From positions 4,612,769 to 4,676,768 of the forward strand of contig NZ_KI913949.1 in NCBI RefSeq assembly GCF_000332095.2: a stretch of DNA of 64,000 nucleotides. The letters run 5' to 3'. This document shows, piece by piece, positions 52,531 to 61,290 of the stretch. This DNA is from Leptolyngbya sp. PCC 6406. Its GTDB lineage: Bacteria > Cyanobacteriota > Cyanobacteriia > Phormidesmidales > Phormidesmidaceae. A program made the translations under genes and the position numbers. The stretch's first letter is position 1, and the number at the start of each line of letters is the position of its first letter. The notes beneath the pieces were generated by a model. It worked only from the letters and a program-made list of their open reading frames with translations. It was not told the DNA's origin and ran no database searches.

Positions 52531-53922
52531 TTAGGCTGCCCCAATCAGCCCCTCTAGGGCGGTTTGTAGATCCTGGGTGAGGTCGGCGACGGCTTGACGA
52601 CGACTTTGGCGGTAGGCCGGAATGCGATCGCTCACGGATAGGGGCGTCCCGACCGTGAGCTGGGCTACTTGAAGCCCGAGATAGGGGCGGGGAAAAGGAT
52701 TTTCCCCCTTGATCAGGGTCAGGGTGTCCCTCAGCAGCAGCAGAGTTTCTGCAAAGCGTTCAACGGTGGGTTTTTCCCGTACATACTGACCCGTGACCGC
52801 CACAAAACTTTCCACCAATCGCATGTGCCACATACGGAGGGAGGCTTCTTCGGCAATACGGTCGGCGAGGCCCCGTTCTACCGTCGAGAGGTGCCGGTGA
52901 TCGCGGAGTTCCTCCCGATAGATCCAGTCCCACCCCGCCTGCTCAATACGACGGCAGCGATCGATGACGCTGCCCTTACCCGGAAGCTGAAAAAAGGCTT
53001 CCGCTACCCCCAAGGCGGTGTCTAGTAGGGTTTGCAGCCGTTGGGCCAGATCTGCCCCTGCCGAGTCCTCGGTTCCCTGGGCAATGGGGGCGTGGTAAAA
53101 GTCGCGGTAGTACCCCTCCATCAGCGTGAGCAAATGGTTTCCTAGGGCAATCAAGCGGGGATAAAGGGCACGCACCTCTACCGCCGCCGTGGCTGGGGTC
53201 GGGGATAGTGGAGCCGCCGTCGGGGTCAGGCCGCAGTCTCGCTCTAGGGTGGTGAGTAACTCCCCGAGAGCGGTCCAGGGGGGTGTCTGGTACAGATAGC
53301 GAATCCCCAGGGGAACAATTACTACGGTCTCGGTGCGATCGCACTTTTGCAAATCTTCGGCACACCAAAAGCCAAACTGGGCAATTCCCGGCTCTAGGGG
53401 GCTAATGATCTCGGTGTGGCCATTGTTGCCGCCTTCAGGGGCCGCCGCCAGGGGAAATTGTCCCTGGGCAAAGAGCTGGCGAACGGACTTGAGGCCCTGA
53501 CGATCCACCTTACCCCGCTGGATGGGGGTGCCCCCCAGTTTACGGTAGAGCCAGCCCACCCCCCGACCGGCCCAGAGGGGAATGCCGCGATCGTAAATGA
53601 AATGGACATGGGGAATGGCGGTTAGGGGAATGCCCAGTTGCTTGGCCACTCGGGGCATTTCACACCAGATCAGGTGACCCAGACAATAGGCGTCTTCGGG
53701 GCTGGGATGGCGAAAGGCAATCAGAAACCGCACCTGCTGGTTTTGGAAGTCTTGAAACAGCCGCACCAAGGTCTCGGTGCCCTCGATGTGGACGGTTTTG
53801 ACGCTACTGCGCCAGCGCATCCATAGGGGCAGTAGGGTCTTAACCAGCCAATGGACCTTGGCATCAAAGGCGGGGGGTAGAAATTCTAGGGGAGGCTGAG
53901 CACCAGTGGAGGAGGGGGCCAT
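52531..53922 (-). CDS. 1-acylglycerol-3-phosphate acyltransferase-like protein
   Basis: 463 residues. The acyltransferase block has the H-x4-D motif in FRHPSPEDAYC, GVGWLYRKLGGTPIQRGKVD, and APEGGNNGHTE for the glycerophosphate-binding motif. The variant motifs are those of the long PlsC-like enzymes of cyanobacteria, which acylate lysophosphatidate in membrane lipid synthesis. The C-terminal 250 residues are helical and of unknown role. It converges on the sigma gene with an 8-base gap. Confidence 0.82.
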   Translation of the reverse strand: MAPSSTGAQPPLEFLPPAFDAKVHWLVKTLLPLWMRWRSSVKTVHIEGTETLVRLFQDFQNQQVRFLIAFRHPSPEDAYCLGHLIWCEMPRVAKQLGIPLTAIPHVHFIYDRGIPLWAGRGVGWLYRKLGGTPIQRGKVDRQGLKSVRQLFAQGQFPLAAAPEGGNNGHTEIISPLEPGIAQFGFWCAEDLQKCDRTETVVIVPLGIRYLYQTPPWTALGELLTTLERDCGLTPTAAPLSPTPATAAVEVRALYPRLIALGNHLLTLMEGYYRDFYHAPIAQGTEDSAGADLAQRLQTLLDTALGVAEAFFQLPGKGSVIDRCRRIEQAGWDWIYREELRDHRHLSTVERGLADRIAEEASLRMWHMRLVESFVAVTGQYVREKPTVERFAETLLLLRDTLTLIKGENPFPRPYLGLQVAQLTVGTPLSVSDRIPAYRQSRRQAVADLTQDLQTALEGLIGAA

Positions 53923-53956
53923 GGCAGGGGCAGGGGATATCTGAAGGCTCGAAATT

Positions 53957-54787
53957 CTAGGGTTTGGACGTTAGGGGCCGAGGACGAAATAGATGGGTGT
54001 GTTCAGGATTGTAAAGTCGCGATCGCGCTGGAGCAGCCCGCAGCGCAGGGCTAATCACATACAGCGTCGTGCGAATTAGATCCCGCTGCCGCGTCACAAC
54101 CGCCATTTCCGCCAGGGTCGTCAGGGCAATCACCTCGTCCGGCCACCCCAAACGATAGCAAATAGCCACCGGGGTATCGGCAGGGTAATGGGCCAGTAGC
54201 TTAGCCTGGGATGCCTCTACATGGCGAGCACTGAGATAGAGGCAGAGGCTGGCTTGATGGGCAGCTAGGGAAGTCAGTTCCTCCGCCTCCGGTACCTGAG
54301 TGCGGCCACTGATGCGGGTGAGGATAATAGACTGCACCAGCCCCGGCACCGTCAACTCCACCTTCAGCTTGGCAGCAGCAGCCTGGAAGGCGCTGATACC
54401 GGGAACCACTTCAAAAGGTACCGCCGCTGTCGCCAGCAGATCCATCTGTTCGTGGATAGCACTGTAAAGGCTGGGATCCCCAGACTGGAGCCGCACCACC
54501 GACTTACCCGACTGCACCCGCTCCACCATCAGAGGCACAATGCTCTCCAGCGTCAGGCTGGCGGTGGCGATTCGCTCTGCCTCGGGGCGGGTCCAGTCCA
54601 GCACCTGCTGAGGCACGAGGGAATTGGCATAGAGAATCACATCGGCCTGCTGCAACAGCCGCAGCCCCCGCAGCGTCAGCAGATCCGGATCCCCTGGCCC
54701 TGCCCCGACGATGTAGACCCCAGGGGTCAGGGCACTGGGGACCGGGGACTCGGTCATATCGGGAATGGACTGGAGAACTGGGGGCAT
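53957..54787 (-). CDS. cobM: Precorrin-4 C11-methyltransferase
   Basis: SAM-dependent enzyme of the corrin ring pathway. Tetrapyrrole methylase motifs: VYIVGAGPGDPDLLTLRGLR, LQSGDPSLYSAIHEQMDLL, PGISAFQAAAAKL and LYLSARHVEASQAKLL. 276 residues from 54787; ATG 54757 is an equally possible start. No other cobalamin biosynthesis gene is adjacent. The corrinoid-binding-like protein at 27102 is distant. Confidence 0.92.
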   Translation of the reverse strand: MPPVLQSIPDMTESPVPSALTPGVYIVGAGPGDPDLLTLRGLRLLQQADVILYANSLVPQQVLDWTRPEAERIATASLTLESIVPLMVERVQSGKSVVRLQSGDPSLYSAIHEQMDLLATAAVPFEVVPGISAFQAAAAKLKVELTVPGLVQSIILTRISGRTQVPEAEELTSLAAHQASLCLYLSARHVEASQAKLLAHYPADTPVAICYRLGWPDEVIALTTLAEMAVVTRQRDLIRTTLYVISPALRAAPARSRLYNPEHTHLFRPRPLTSKP

Positions 54788-54843
54788 CTATAAAAATTCA
54801 GAAAAAATTCAGAGTTTCGCAAAACCTCTCCTTGGATTAAGGG

Positions 54844-54979
54844 GGCATCAACGTAAGCCGAGACAATATTGGTTCCGAGGAATTCAGGAATCAGGAGTCA
54901 GAATCCAGTACTCTCCTAGATTCTGGCTCCTAACTTCTAACTCCTCCCCAAGAGATTTGTCCCGCTTTGAGCTGATACC
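54844..54979 (+). repeat. MITE-like element M2, copy 3
   Basis: 136 bp, direct match to 26907-27042 along its whole length, including both terminal inverted repeats and the heptamer interior. Confidence 0.85.
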
Positions 54980-55022
54980 CGATTAAGGAGAGGTATCAAG
55001 AACAGCGAGGATATCCAGAGGG

Positions 55023-56174
55023 TTAGGCAGACAACACTTTCTGAGCGGCGGTCAAGCCTGCACCGGGACTAAAGCCCTCGGCTCCGAGACTGGCCAGCGT
55101 AGCCTCTAGGGCACTAACGGCGGTCAGGATATCGCGATCGCACACAAAACCCAGGTGCCCCACCCGAAAGATTTTTCCCTTCAGATGGTCTTGGCCCCCG
55201 GCCAGAGCAATGTCAAACCGCTTCCGCATAGTGGAGCGAATCTGCTCCGCCTCAACCCCCTGGGGCATGACGGCAGTGACCGCTGGACTGGCACAGTCAT
55301 CTGCGGCAAACAGCGGTAGGTTCAGGGCGGTCATCGCGGCGCGGGTAGCCTGTTGCAGTCGCGCATGGCGGGCAAAGATGGCCTCTAGCCCCTCCTCCCG
55401 CATCATCTTCAAGGCCACCTGGAGCGCAAAAAAGAGGCTCACGGGCGGCGTAAAGGGAGTGGTGTTTTTGGCCCCATCCTTGCGATAGGCGGCAAGGTCA
55501 AAGTAAAACTTGGGCAAATTTGAGGTTTTCTGGGCAGCCCAAGCGCGATCGCTCATGGCCACAAAGCCCAATCCGGGCGGCACCATATAGCCCTTTTGGG
55601 AACCAGAAGCCACCACGTCGAGCCCCCAGGCATCCATAGGAACACTACAGGCCCCCAAACTGGTGACCGCATCCACCACCATCAGCGCTTCCCCATGGGC
55701 TTTCACGAGTTGGGCAATGGCTTCCAGGTCGTTGATCACGCCAGCGGAGGTTTCGCTGTGGGTAACAATGACGGCTTTGATGGACTTTGCCGCATCTGCC
55801 TCTAGGGCGGATTGGAAGGCAGCGGGCTCTAGGGGTTTGCCCCACTCCGCTTCAACGGTGTCCACCTGTAGTCCATAGGCGCGGCAAAGCTTGGCCCAGC
55901 GATCACCAAATTTGCCATTGCTGCCCACCAAAACGCGATCGCCGCTACTGAGAACATTGATAATGCCCGCTTCCATGGCCCCAGTGCCGCTGGCGGTCAC
56001 CATCAACACGTCATTTTGGGTTTGGTGTAGCCACTTCAGGTTTTCGGTGATATCCGCCATGATTTGGCTGAACTCACCACTGCGGTGGCCAATGAGGTGC
56101 TTGGCCTGGGCCAGCAAAACGCTTTCAGGCACCGGGGTCGGTCCCGGAATCATCAGCATAAATTTGTCATCCAT
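55023..56174 (-). CDS. Class V PLP aminotransferase (alanine/serine-glyoxylate type)
   Basis: 383 residues: MIPGPTPVPESVLLAQAKHL, HRSGEFSQIMADI, TASGTGAMEAGI, VVDAVTSLGA and the PLP Lys in GSQKGYMVPPGLGF. Close relatives in cyanobacteria were long mislabelled soluble hydrogenase 42-kDa subunit. The likely reaction is transamination of glyoxylate in photorespiration, with alanine or serine as donor. Substrate preference cannot be told from sequence alone. Confidence 0.9.
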   Translation of the reverse strand: MDDKFMLMIPGPTPVPESVLLAQAKHLIGHRSGEFSQIMADITENLKWLHQTQNDVLMVTASGTGAMEAGIINVLSSGDRVLVGSNGKFGDRWAKLCRAYGLQVDTVEAEWGKPLEPAAFQSALEADAAKSIKAVIVTHSETSAGVINDLEAIAQLVKAHGEALMVVDAVTSLGACSVPMDAWGLDVVASGSQKGYMVPPGLGFVAMSDRAWAAQKTSNLPKFYFDLAAYRKDGAKNTTPFTPPVSLFFALQVALKMMREEGLEAIFARHARLQQATRAAMTALNLPLFAADDCASPAVTAVMPQGVEAEQIRSTMRKRFDIALAGGQDHLKGKIFRVGHLGFVCDRDILTAVSALEATLASLGAEGFSPGAGLTAAQKVLSA

Positions 56175-56290
56175 CGGCGTGCCTAGGGGTAATCGTCAAC
56201 AAAAAGCGCATTTCCCAGCATTACATAAGTTTTCAGCCCTGGACTGAAACCTTTGGAGTCTGGGGAACGAAATTTTCGGTGTCTTGAAAA

Positions 56291-56318
56291 ATGTCCCCAC
56301 GCTGGAGCGTGGGGACAT
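56291..56318. terminator. 12-bp stem with TGGA loop
   Basis: ATGTCCCCACGC and GCGTGGGGACAT pair around TGGA. No T-run. Confidence 0.5.
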
Positions 56319-56461
56319 CTCCCCAGACGCTCCAGTCACCCGGAAACTGGGCAGGGCGGGTTTTGAGCCTCCCATGCTGAATTCCCCAGTCAATACGAGC
56401 CAAACCCGCCCCTACGGCGACATTCTGCATTGGGCGCGGAAACCGCGCCCCTACCCCCACG

Positions 56462-56789
56462 CCCCAATATCGGTCACCCCTGACCCACCCCGCCCTTCGG
56501 GCACCCCTCCCAAGAGGGGATGGTAGGAAGAGGTTCCTTGAGCACAGCCAAGGGATGGCCCCTACGGAAATAACCCCAACACCCCTGCAAGAGCGAGCGC
56601 CGCTCGCCCCTACCCACCCCAATACCGGTCATCCCTGACCCACCCCGCCCTTCGGGCACCCCTCCCAAGAGGGGATGGTAGGAAGAGGTTCCTTGAGCAC
56701 AGCCAAGGGATGGCCCCTACGGAAATAACCCCAACACCCCTGCAAGAGCGAGCGCCGCTCGCCCCTACCCACCCCAATACCGGTCATCC
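56462..56789. repeat. 155-base tandem duplication
   Basis: Two nearly identical 155-base units (56462-56616, 56617-56771) plus the start of a third, each opening CCCCAATA and containing ACCCCGCCCTTCGGGCACCC. Confidence 0.9.
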
Positions 56790-56914
56790 AGCAACAAGGG
56801 CAACCACAAGGGATTGCCCCTACGAAATCTATCTGTCACCCCCTGCATTGGGCGCGGAAACCGCCCCCCTACGGGATCAATTCAAAACTCAAAACTCAAA
56901 ACTTTCTGCCACCT

Positions 56915-56962
56915 ATCACCCCAACACCCCATCACCCCAACACCCCATCACCCCAACACTCC
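56915..56962. repeat. 16-base tandem repeat
   Basis: Three units of ATCACCCCAACACCCC, seven bases before the end of the DUF3782-like gene. Confidence 0.85.
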
Positions 56963-56969
56963 CCCACCC

Positions 56970-57671
56970 TCACCAAGTTCTCGGCTGGAACCGATCATCG
57001 TTCAAAATCTCCACCGTCTCCCCCGACTGGGCCAAGACAAACAACCCCTTGCGATAGGCATAGCGGGCCACCTCCTGCGGCACCACCATCCCCGCCACTG
57101 CACCCATAGCCTGCACATCGCTGTAGCGGGGCATCAATTGCTTGAACTTCGCGAGTCGCTCTAGGTGCTCATCCACATCCCCTTGAGACAGCTTGCTTTT
57201 CACTTCCACGAGGATAGCTTCGGTGGTGTTGACCACTAGGAGGTCGATCTCAAACCCCGCGTCACCCCGCTGGATCGACACCTCCGGCAGGATTTCATGA
57301 ACTTCAATACCCCGCTGTTGAAATAGGCGCAACACCGCAGGCCGCACTTGCCACTCCACGAATTCCCCCAAGCGGTTGCCCAGTTTGCCGAGTTCCTGTT
57401 GCAGTTGTTTCATGCGGCGATCGTTCTCTTCTACTTGCAGGCGGAACTTGCGATCGTTCTCTTCTACTTGCAGGCGGAACTTGCGATCGTTCTCTTCTAC
57501 TTGAAGATGGAACTGGCGATCGGTTTCTTTTTGAGCGTCGGACAGCTCTTTTTGCGCGTCGGACAACTCTTTTTGAGAGTCGGACAGCTCTTTCTGAGAG
57601 TCGGACAGCTCTTTCTGAGAAATTGCCAGTTCATTCAGAATCCGCCAAATGTCATCGGTGGTGGTGGCCAT
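56970..57671 (-). CDS. DUF3782-like coiled-coil PD-(D/E)XK nuclease-fold protein
   Basis: 233 residues. The N-terminal half is an extended coiled coil built of tandem units: SQKELSD/AQKELSD five times, then ENDRKFRLQVE three times. The C-terminal half has a nuclease-like core, FEIDLLVVNTTEAILVEVKS, with D...ExK spacing. Such proteins are abundant in cyanobacteria and unassigned. It is divergent from the NACHT-FGE gene across 218 bases. The coding repeats suggest length variation between strains. Confidence 0.78.
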   Translation of the reverse strand: MATTTDDIWRILNELAISQKELSDSQKELSDSQKELSDAQKELSDAQKETDRQFHLQVEENDRKFRLQVEENDRKFRLQVEENDRRMKQLQQELGKLGNRLGEFVEWQVRPAVLRLFQQRGIEVHEILPEVSIQRGDAGFEIDLLVVNTTEAILVEVKSKLSQGDVDEHLERLAKFKQLMPRYSDVQAMGAVAGMVVPQEVARYAYRKGLFVLAQSGETVEILNDDRFQPRTW

Positions 57672-57889
57672 GGCAAGTCAGGGCGTTTCGAGGAACATAG
57701 TTTTATTGTATTCAGTTCGTTGCGGTATCCAATGCCAATGCCATAACAACAGCCCCAAGACAAAATCCTCGGGTGCAGCCACGAAGCGATGCACCGTGAT
57801 GGGATTAGCCTCGGGGCTGAGGGGGTGGGTATACTCTGGGCATAATTCCGAACATTTCGGAACATTACTATTTCTCCCGGCATGGGTCT

Positions 57890-60800
57890 ATGGCGCAAGT
57901 TTGGTTGATGCTGCTCTGGTTGATTGCGCCCGTAGAGGCGATCGCACTGACCCCGCCATCCTTGGCCATGCCCCTCCAAGTGGAGCCCAGTCCCATTGCC
58001 TGGGGGGCTAGTCGCCGCCCCCTGGCCCAGTTGCCCCCCAATCCCCCGCCTTGGCTACAGGCCCACCCCACCCTGACCAAAGCACTGGCCACTGTCGGCG
58101 GCTTCGCCCTGGTCTACCTGCTGGCGCTGGGGTTCACGCCCCGTTGCCTACTGTGGCTCCCCGGCCAACTCAAAATCCCCAATACCCCTATTGACCTGCC
58201 CATCGGCCTCCTGCTGTGGCTGAAATACCGACCCCGCGTCTTGGATTGCTGGGTGGCGGATGTGCTGCCCGAAGTGCGGGCCACCTTTCTCCGGATGCCC
58301 ACCGTCGAGGCTCGCACCATCCACATCCCGATCCAGATCTGGCTGGATGGCCAGCCTGTGGATCACCTCACCCCGGCGGATCTGCGGCCCCGGTTCCAGC
58401 ACTCTGCCCCTTGCCTACTGTTGGTGGGAGAGGGAGGCGTGGGTAAAACCAGCCTCGCCTGCCAGATTGCCCGCTGGGGGCTAGGGCCAGAAAAGACCTC
58501 CGGCCAGCGCCAGCGCCAGCGCCAGCGCCAGCGCCAAGACCATTCCCCCGCCCTGGCTCCCTACCGGATGGTGCCAATGCTGATCGAGCAGGAATTGGGC
58601 GATACCCCCCTGCTCACCATCCTGCAAACCCAACTGCCCCGCACCGCCGACGGCAGCTTCATTGCCGAGGAACTGCTGATCGCCCTACTGCGCCAGCGAC
58701 GCATTTTGGTGATTTTGGACCATGTCTCAGAGCTGAGCGACGAGGGCTATCGCGCCCTGCAAGCTGCCCTCGACGCGACCCCCATCAATGCCCTAATCAT
58801 CACCTCTCGCCTGCCGGAAAAAGCCCTGGGCCGCGCCGCCCCCCATGTCTTGGAACCCCGCAAGATCGAGGGAGAACACCTCTCCAGCTTTATCCAGCCC
58901 TACCTAGAGGCCCAGGACAAACGCAATCTGTTTGAAGACGACGGCGAATTTTTTAGCGCCTGCACCCGCCTGTCGCGGATGATGGCCGCCACGCTGCAAA
59001 AGGCCACCGCCCTGCTGGTGCGCCTCTATGTGGATCAAATTATCGATGTCGGCGGCCTGAAAACCGCCCAACTGCCAGACAACATCCCGGAGCTAATGTT
59101 GCGCTACCTGTGCTGGCTCAATCGCCCGGAACAGATAGCCGCCCCCCGCCGCTGCGACAACGATACCCTGCGGCGGGATGCTCAGCTTGTGGCCTGGGAA
59201 TGCCTGCGGGCCACCTACCGCCCTGCCGCCGCCCCCCGTACCGCCGTCCTAGCGGCCCTCACCGCCGCTGACCCCGGTACCGCTGCCGAACGTCTTGCCT
59301 ATCTGCAAGCACCCCTGGGCTTGGTGCAAACCTCTCTAGGGGAAACCACGGTGCGCATCGTCCTCGATCCGGTGGCGGAATACCTGGCGGCCTTGCAGGT
59401 GGTGGACTATTGCCAAGGCACCGATCTGGACTCCGGTTGGCAATTGTTTTTAGAAACCGTGGATGCCGAACCCGAAAATATTGCCGCCATGCAGGGCTTT
59501 TTGCTGGCGGTGCGGAACTGCTGTGAACCCCACCGCAAGCAGTTACCCGCAGAGGTGCTGGAGGGGCTCAACCAACGGGCGGAGCTGGACGAGGTGGCCC
59601 TGGAGCAGGCACGGCGACGGCAGCGCATCAGCAAGCTGATCGATGACCTCTACGACAACGATGACCGCTACCTGACCCAGGCCATTGATAACCTGCGCCA
59701 GGAGGGCATCTATGCTGCCAAGGCCATTCCTGATCTGGTGAAGGTGCTGACCTCTCCCCAGCAGGAAACCCCGGTGCGCGTTGCCGCCATGACCGCCCTG
59801 ATGGCGGTGCAGGGGGATATCTCGGCCCTGGAGACCCGGTTGCGCCAGTGCCTTGGCCATCGCCGCGACGTGCCAGAGGTGCGGGTGGCGGCGATGCAAA
59901 ACCTGGTGCAGTTGGCCCTACGGCCAGCCCAGAATGCCACCCTAGGGACGCAGATAAAAACGCAGATAGAAACGCCAGTAGGGACAGATCCCGGTTGTGT
60001 GCTCCTCCTGGAGCAGGTGTTTGGCGACGAGACGGAGGTGGGGGTGGTGCGGGTACAGGCGGGGGAAGGGCTGCGGAAGCTGGGCCACCTGAGCGATTTG
60101 CTGGTGGTGACGGTGACCGATGCCCACCACCAAACCATTGCCCTGGTGCCGCCACCCCCCAGCCACACGGTAGATCTGCCCGGTGGGGTGACCCTAGATC
60201 TGGTGCAAATCCCCCCTGGGGAGTTTTGGATGGGCTCAGATCCAGAGGAAGAGGGTAGCTACAGCGATGAACAGCCCCGCCACCGGGTGACGGTGCCGGA
60301 GTTTTGGCTGGGTAAGTTTGCCGTCACCCAAGCCCAGTACGAGGCGGTGATGGGTCGCAACCCAACCTATTTCCCTGGGCAAGACAATCCGATGGAAGGT
60401 GTTTCATGGCATGATGCTATCGCTTTCTGCGAAAAACTCTCGACAGTGACAGGACAAATATTTCGCCTACCCAGTGAGGCTGAGTGGGAATATGCCTGCC
60501 GTGCAGGCACAGAGACACCGTTTCACTACGGGCTAACGATCACTACAGAACTTGCCAACTACTGTGGGACCGATGAGATACAGGGTAATAGCATTATTAG
60601 CGGATCCTATGGCCCCGGCCCAAAAGGAACCTATCGTGAGCGAACGCTATCCGTAGGACAGTTTCCTCCTAATGCTTTTGGTCTCTACGATACACATGGC
60701 AATATTTTAGAGTGGTGTCAAGATCCATGGCATAACAATTATGAGGGAGCACCCACAGATGGGAGTGCTTGGATAGAGGGACAAAACCACAGTAACAGAA

Positions 60801-60916
60801 GGGTTTTACGCGGTGGAGCATGGCTTGACGCTCCAAGTACCTGTCGTTCAGCTTGTCGAGTTACCTACGTATATACCCAACGATTTCACACCGTTGGGTT
60901 TCGGGTGTCCTGTTGA
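57890..60916 (+). CDS. NACHT/STAND NTPase with HEAT-like and FGE-like domains
   Basis: 1008 residues. A hydrophobic N-terminus and a membrane helix (about 66-84) precede a STAND NTPase: Walker A LLVGEGGVGKTSL (180-188), Walker B RILVILDHVSEL (Asp 277), and a GxP-like helical region. A Gln-Arg repeat (206-216, from a CAGCGC hexamer repeat) interrupts it. HEAT-like helices follow (about 630-750), then an FGE/SUMF1 C-type-lectin-like domain (765-1008; GEFWMGSDPEEEG, PSEAEWEYACRAGTETPFHY, LRGGAWLDAPSTCRSACR). STAND proteins often sense invaders or stress. The last 170 codons are visibly AT-richer than the rest. Confidence 0.85.
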   Translation: MAQVWLMLLWLIAPVEAIALTPPSLAMPLQVEPSPIAWGASRRPLAQLPPNPPPWLQAHPTLTKALATVGGFALVYLLALGFTPRCLLWLPGQLKIPNTPIDLPIGLLLWLKYRPRVLDCWVADVLPEVRATFLRMPTVEARTIHIPIQIWLDGQPVDHLTPADLRPRFQHSAPCLLLVGEGGVGKTSLACQIARWGLGPEKTSGQRQRQRQRQRQDHSPALAPYRMVPMLIEQELGDTPLLTILQTQLPRTADGSFIAEELLIALLRQRRILVILDHVSELSDEGYRALQAALDATPINALIITSRLPEKALGRAAPHVLEPRKIEGEHLSSFIQPYLEAQDKRNLFEDDGEFFSACTRLSRMMAATLQKATALLVRLYVDQIIDVGGLKTAQLPDNIPELMLRYLCWLNRPEQIAAPRRCDNDTLRRDAQLVAWECLRATYRPAAAPRTAVLAALTAADPGTAAERLAYLQAPLGLVQTSLGETTVRIVLDPVAEYLAALQVVDYCQGTDLDSGWQLFLETVDAEPENIAAMQGFLLAVRNCCEPHRKQLPAEVLEGLNQRAELDEVALEQARRRQRISKLIDDLYDNDDRYLTQAIDNLRQEGIYAAKAIPDLVKVLTSPQQETPVRVAAMTALMAVQGDISALETRLRQCLGHRRDVPEVRVAAMQNLVQLALRPAQNATLGTQIKTQIETPVGTDPGCVLLLEQVFGDETEVGVVRVQAGEGLRKLGHLSDLLVVTVTDAHHQTIALVPPPPSHTVDLPGGVTLDLVQIPPGEFWMGSDPEEEGSYSDEQPRHRVTVPEFWLGKFAVTQAQYEAVMGRNPTYFPGQDNPMEGVSWHDAIAFCEKLSTVTGQIFRLPSEAEWEYACRAGTETPFHYGLTITTELANYCGTDEIQGNSIISGSYGPGPKGTYRERTLSVGQFPPNAFGLYDTHGNILEWCQDPWHNNYEGAPTDGSAWIEGQNHSNRRVLRGGAWLDAPSTCRSACRVTYVYTQRFHTVGFRVSC

Positions 60917-61290
60917 ATTTAACGGGTGACAAGAGCACTCAATGCCTACGGTACAGGGCTTTTGACGCAATCCGGCCCCATCCCGGTGATGGCCGGGGCA
61001 GGTTTTGAGCGTACCCTTGCCCCCAGGTATCGACAACGATCGGTCAAACCTGCCCCTACGGGGATATCATTCGACCCACATCCCGCCATCAAAACCCGCC
61101 CTACCCATGACCACCACCATTCCGATCTTGATCATCGGCAATCCGGTCCCTTCCCGGTGGTGGCCGGGGCAGGTTTTGAGCGTACCCTTATCCCCAGGTA
61201 TTGCCAGCGATCGGCCAAACCTGCCCCTACGGGGATGTCACCCCACTGTCCCACCCCTTACGGATGGGACTTTATTTGTGTGCAAATCCC
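60917..61290. other. Intergenic region with direct repeats
   Basis: 374 bases dominated by the duplicated block listed at 60967-61240. No gene supported. Confidence 0.6.
60967..61240. repeat. Two direct repeats about 100 bases long, 171 bases apart
   Basis: Units at 60967-61065 and 61138-61240 open GCAATCCGG and share GGCCGGGGCAGGTTTTGAGC and AAACCTGCCCCTACGGGGAT. Each unit can fold on itself through GGGGCAGGTTT/AAACCTGCCCC. Confidence 0.85.

Larger units (their letters stand above)
56175..56969. other. Repeat-rich intergenic region
   Basis: Almost 800 bases with no supported gene. It contains the hairpin at 56291-56318, the 155-base tandem duplication (56462-56789), several CGCCCCTACG-type palindromes common in cyanobacteria, and tandem 16-base units at 56915-56962. 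Confidence 0.7.

Noticed and set aside
56915-56962. Direct repeats as a possible CRISPR or origin iteron
   Set aside because: Only three contiguous 16-base C/A-rich units with no spacers and no replication genes nearby.
57890-60916. A complete diversity-generating retroelement
   Set aside because: No reverse transcriptase, accessory protein or template repeat is found in this window; only the FGE-like tail is suggestive.
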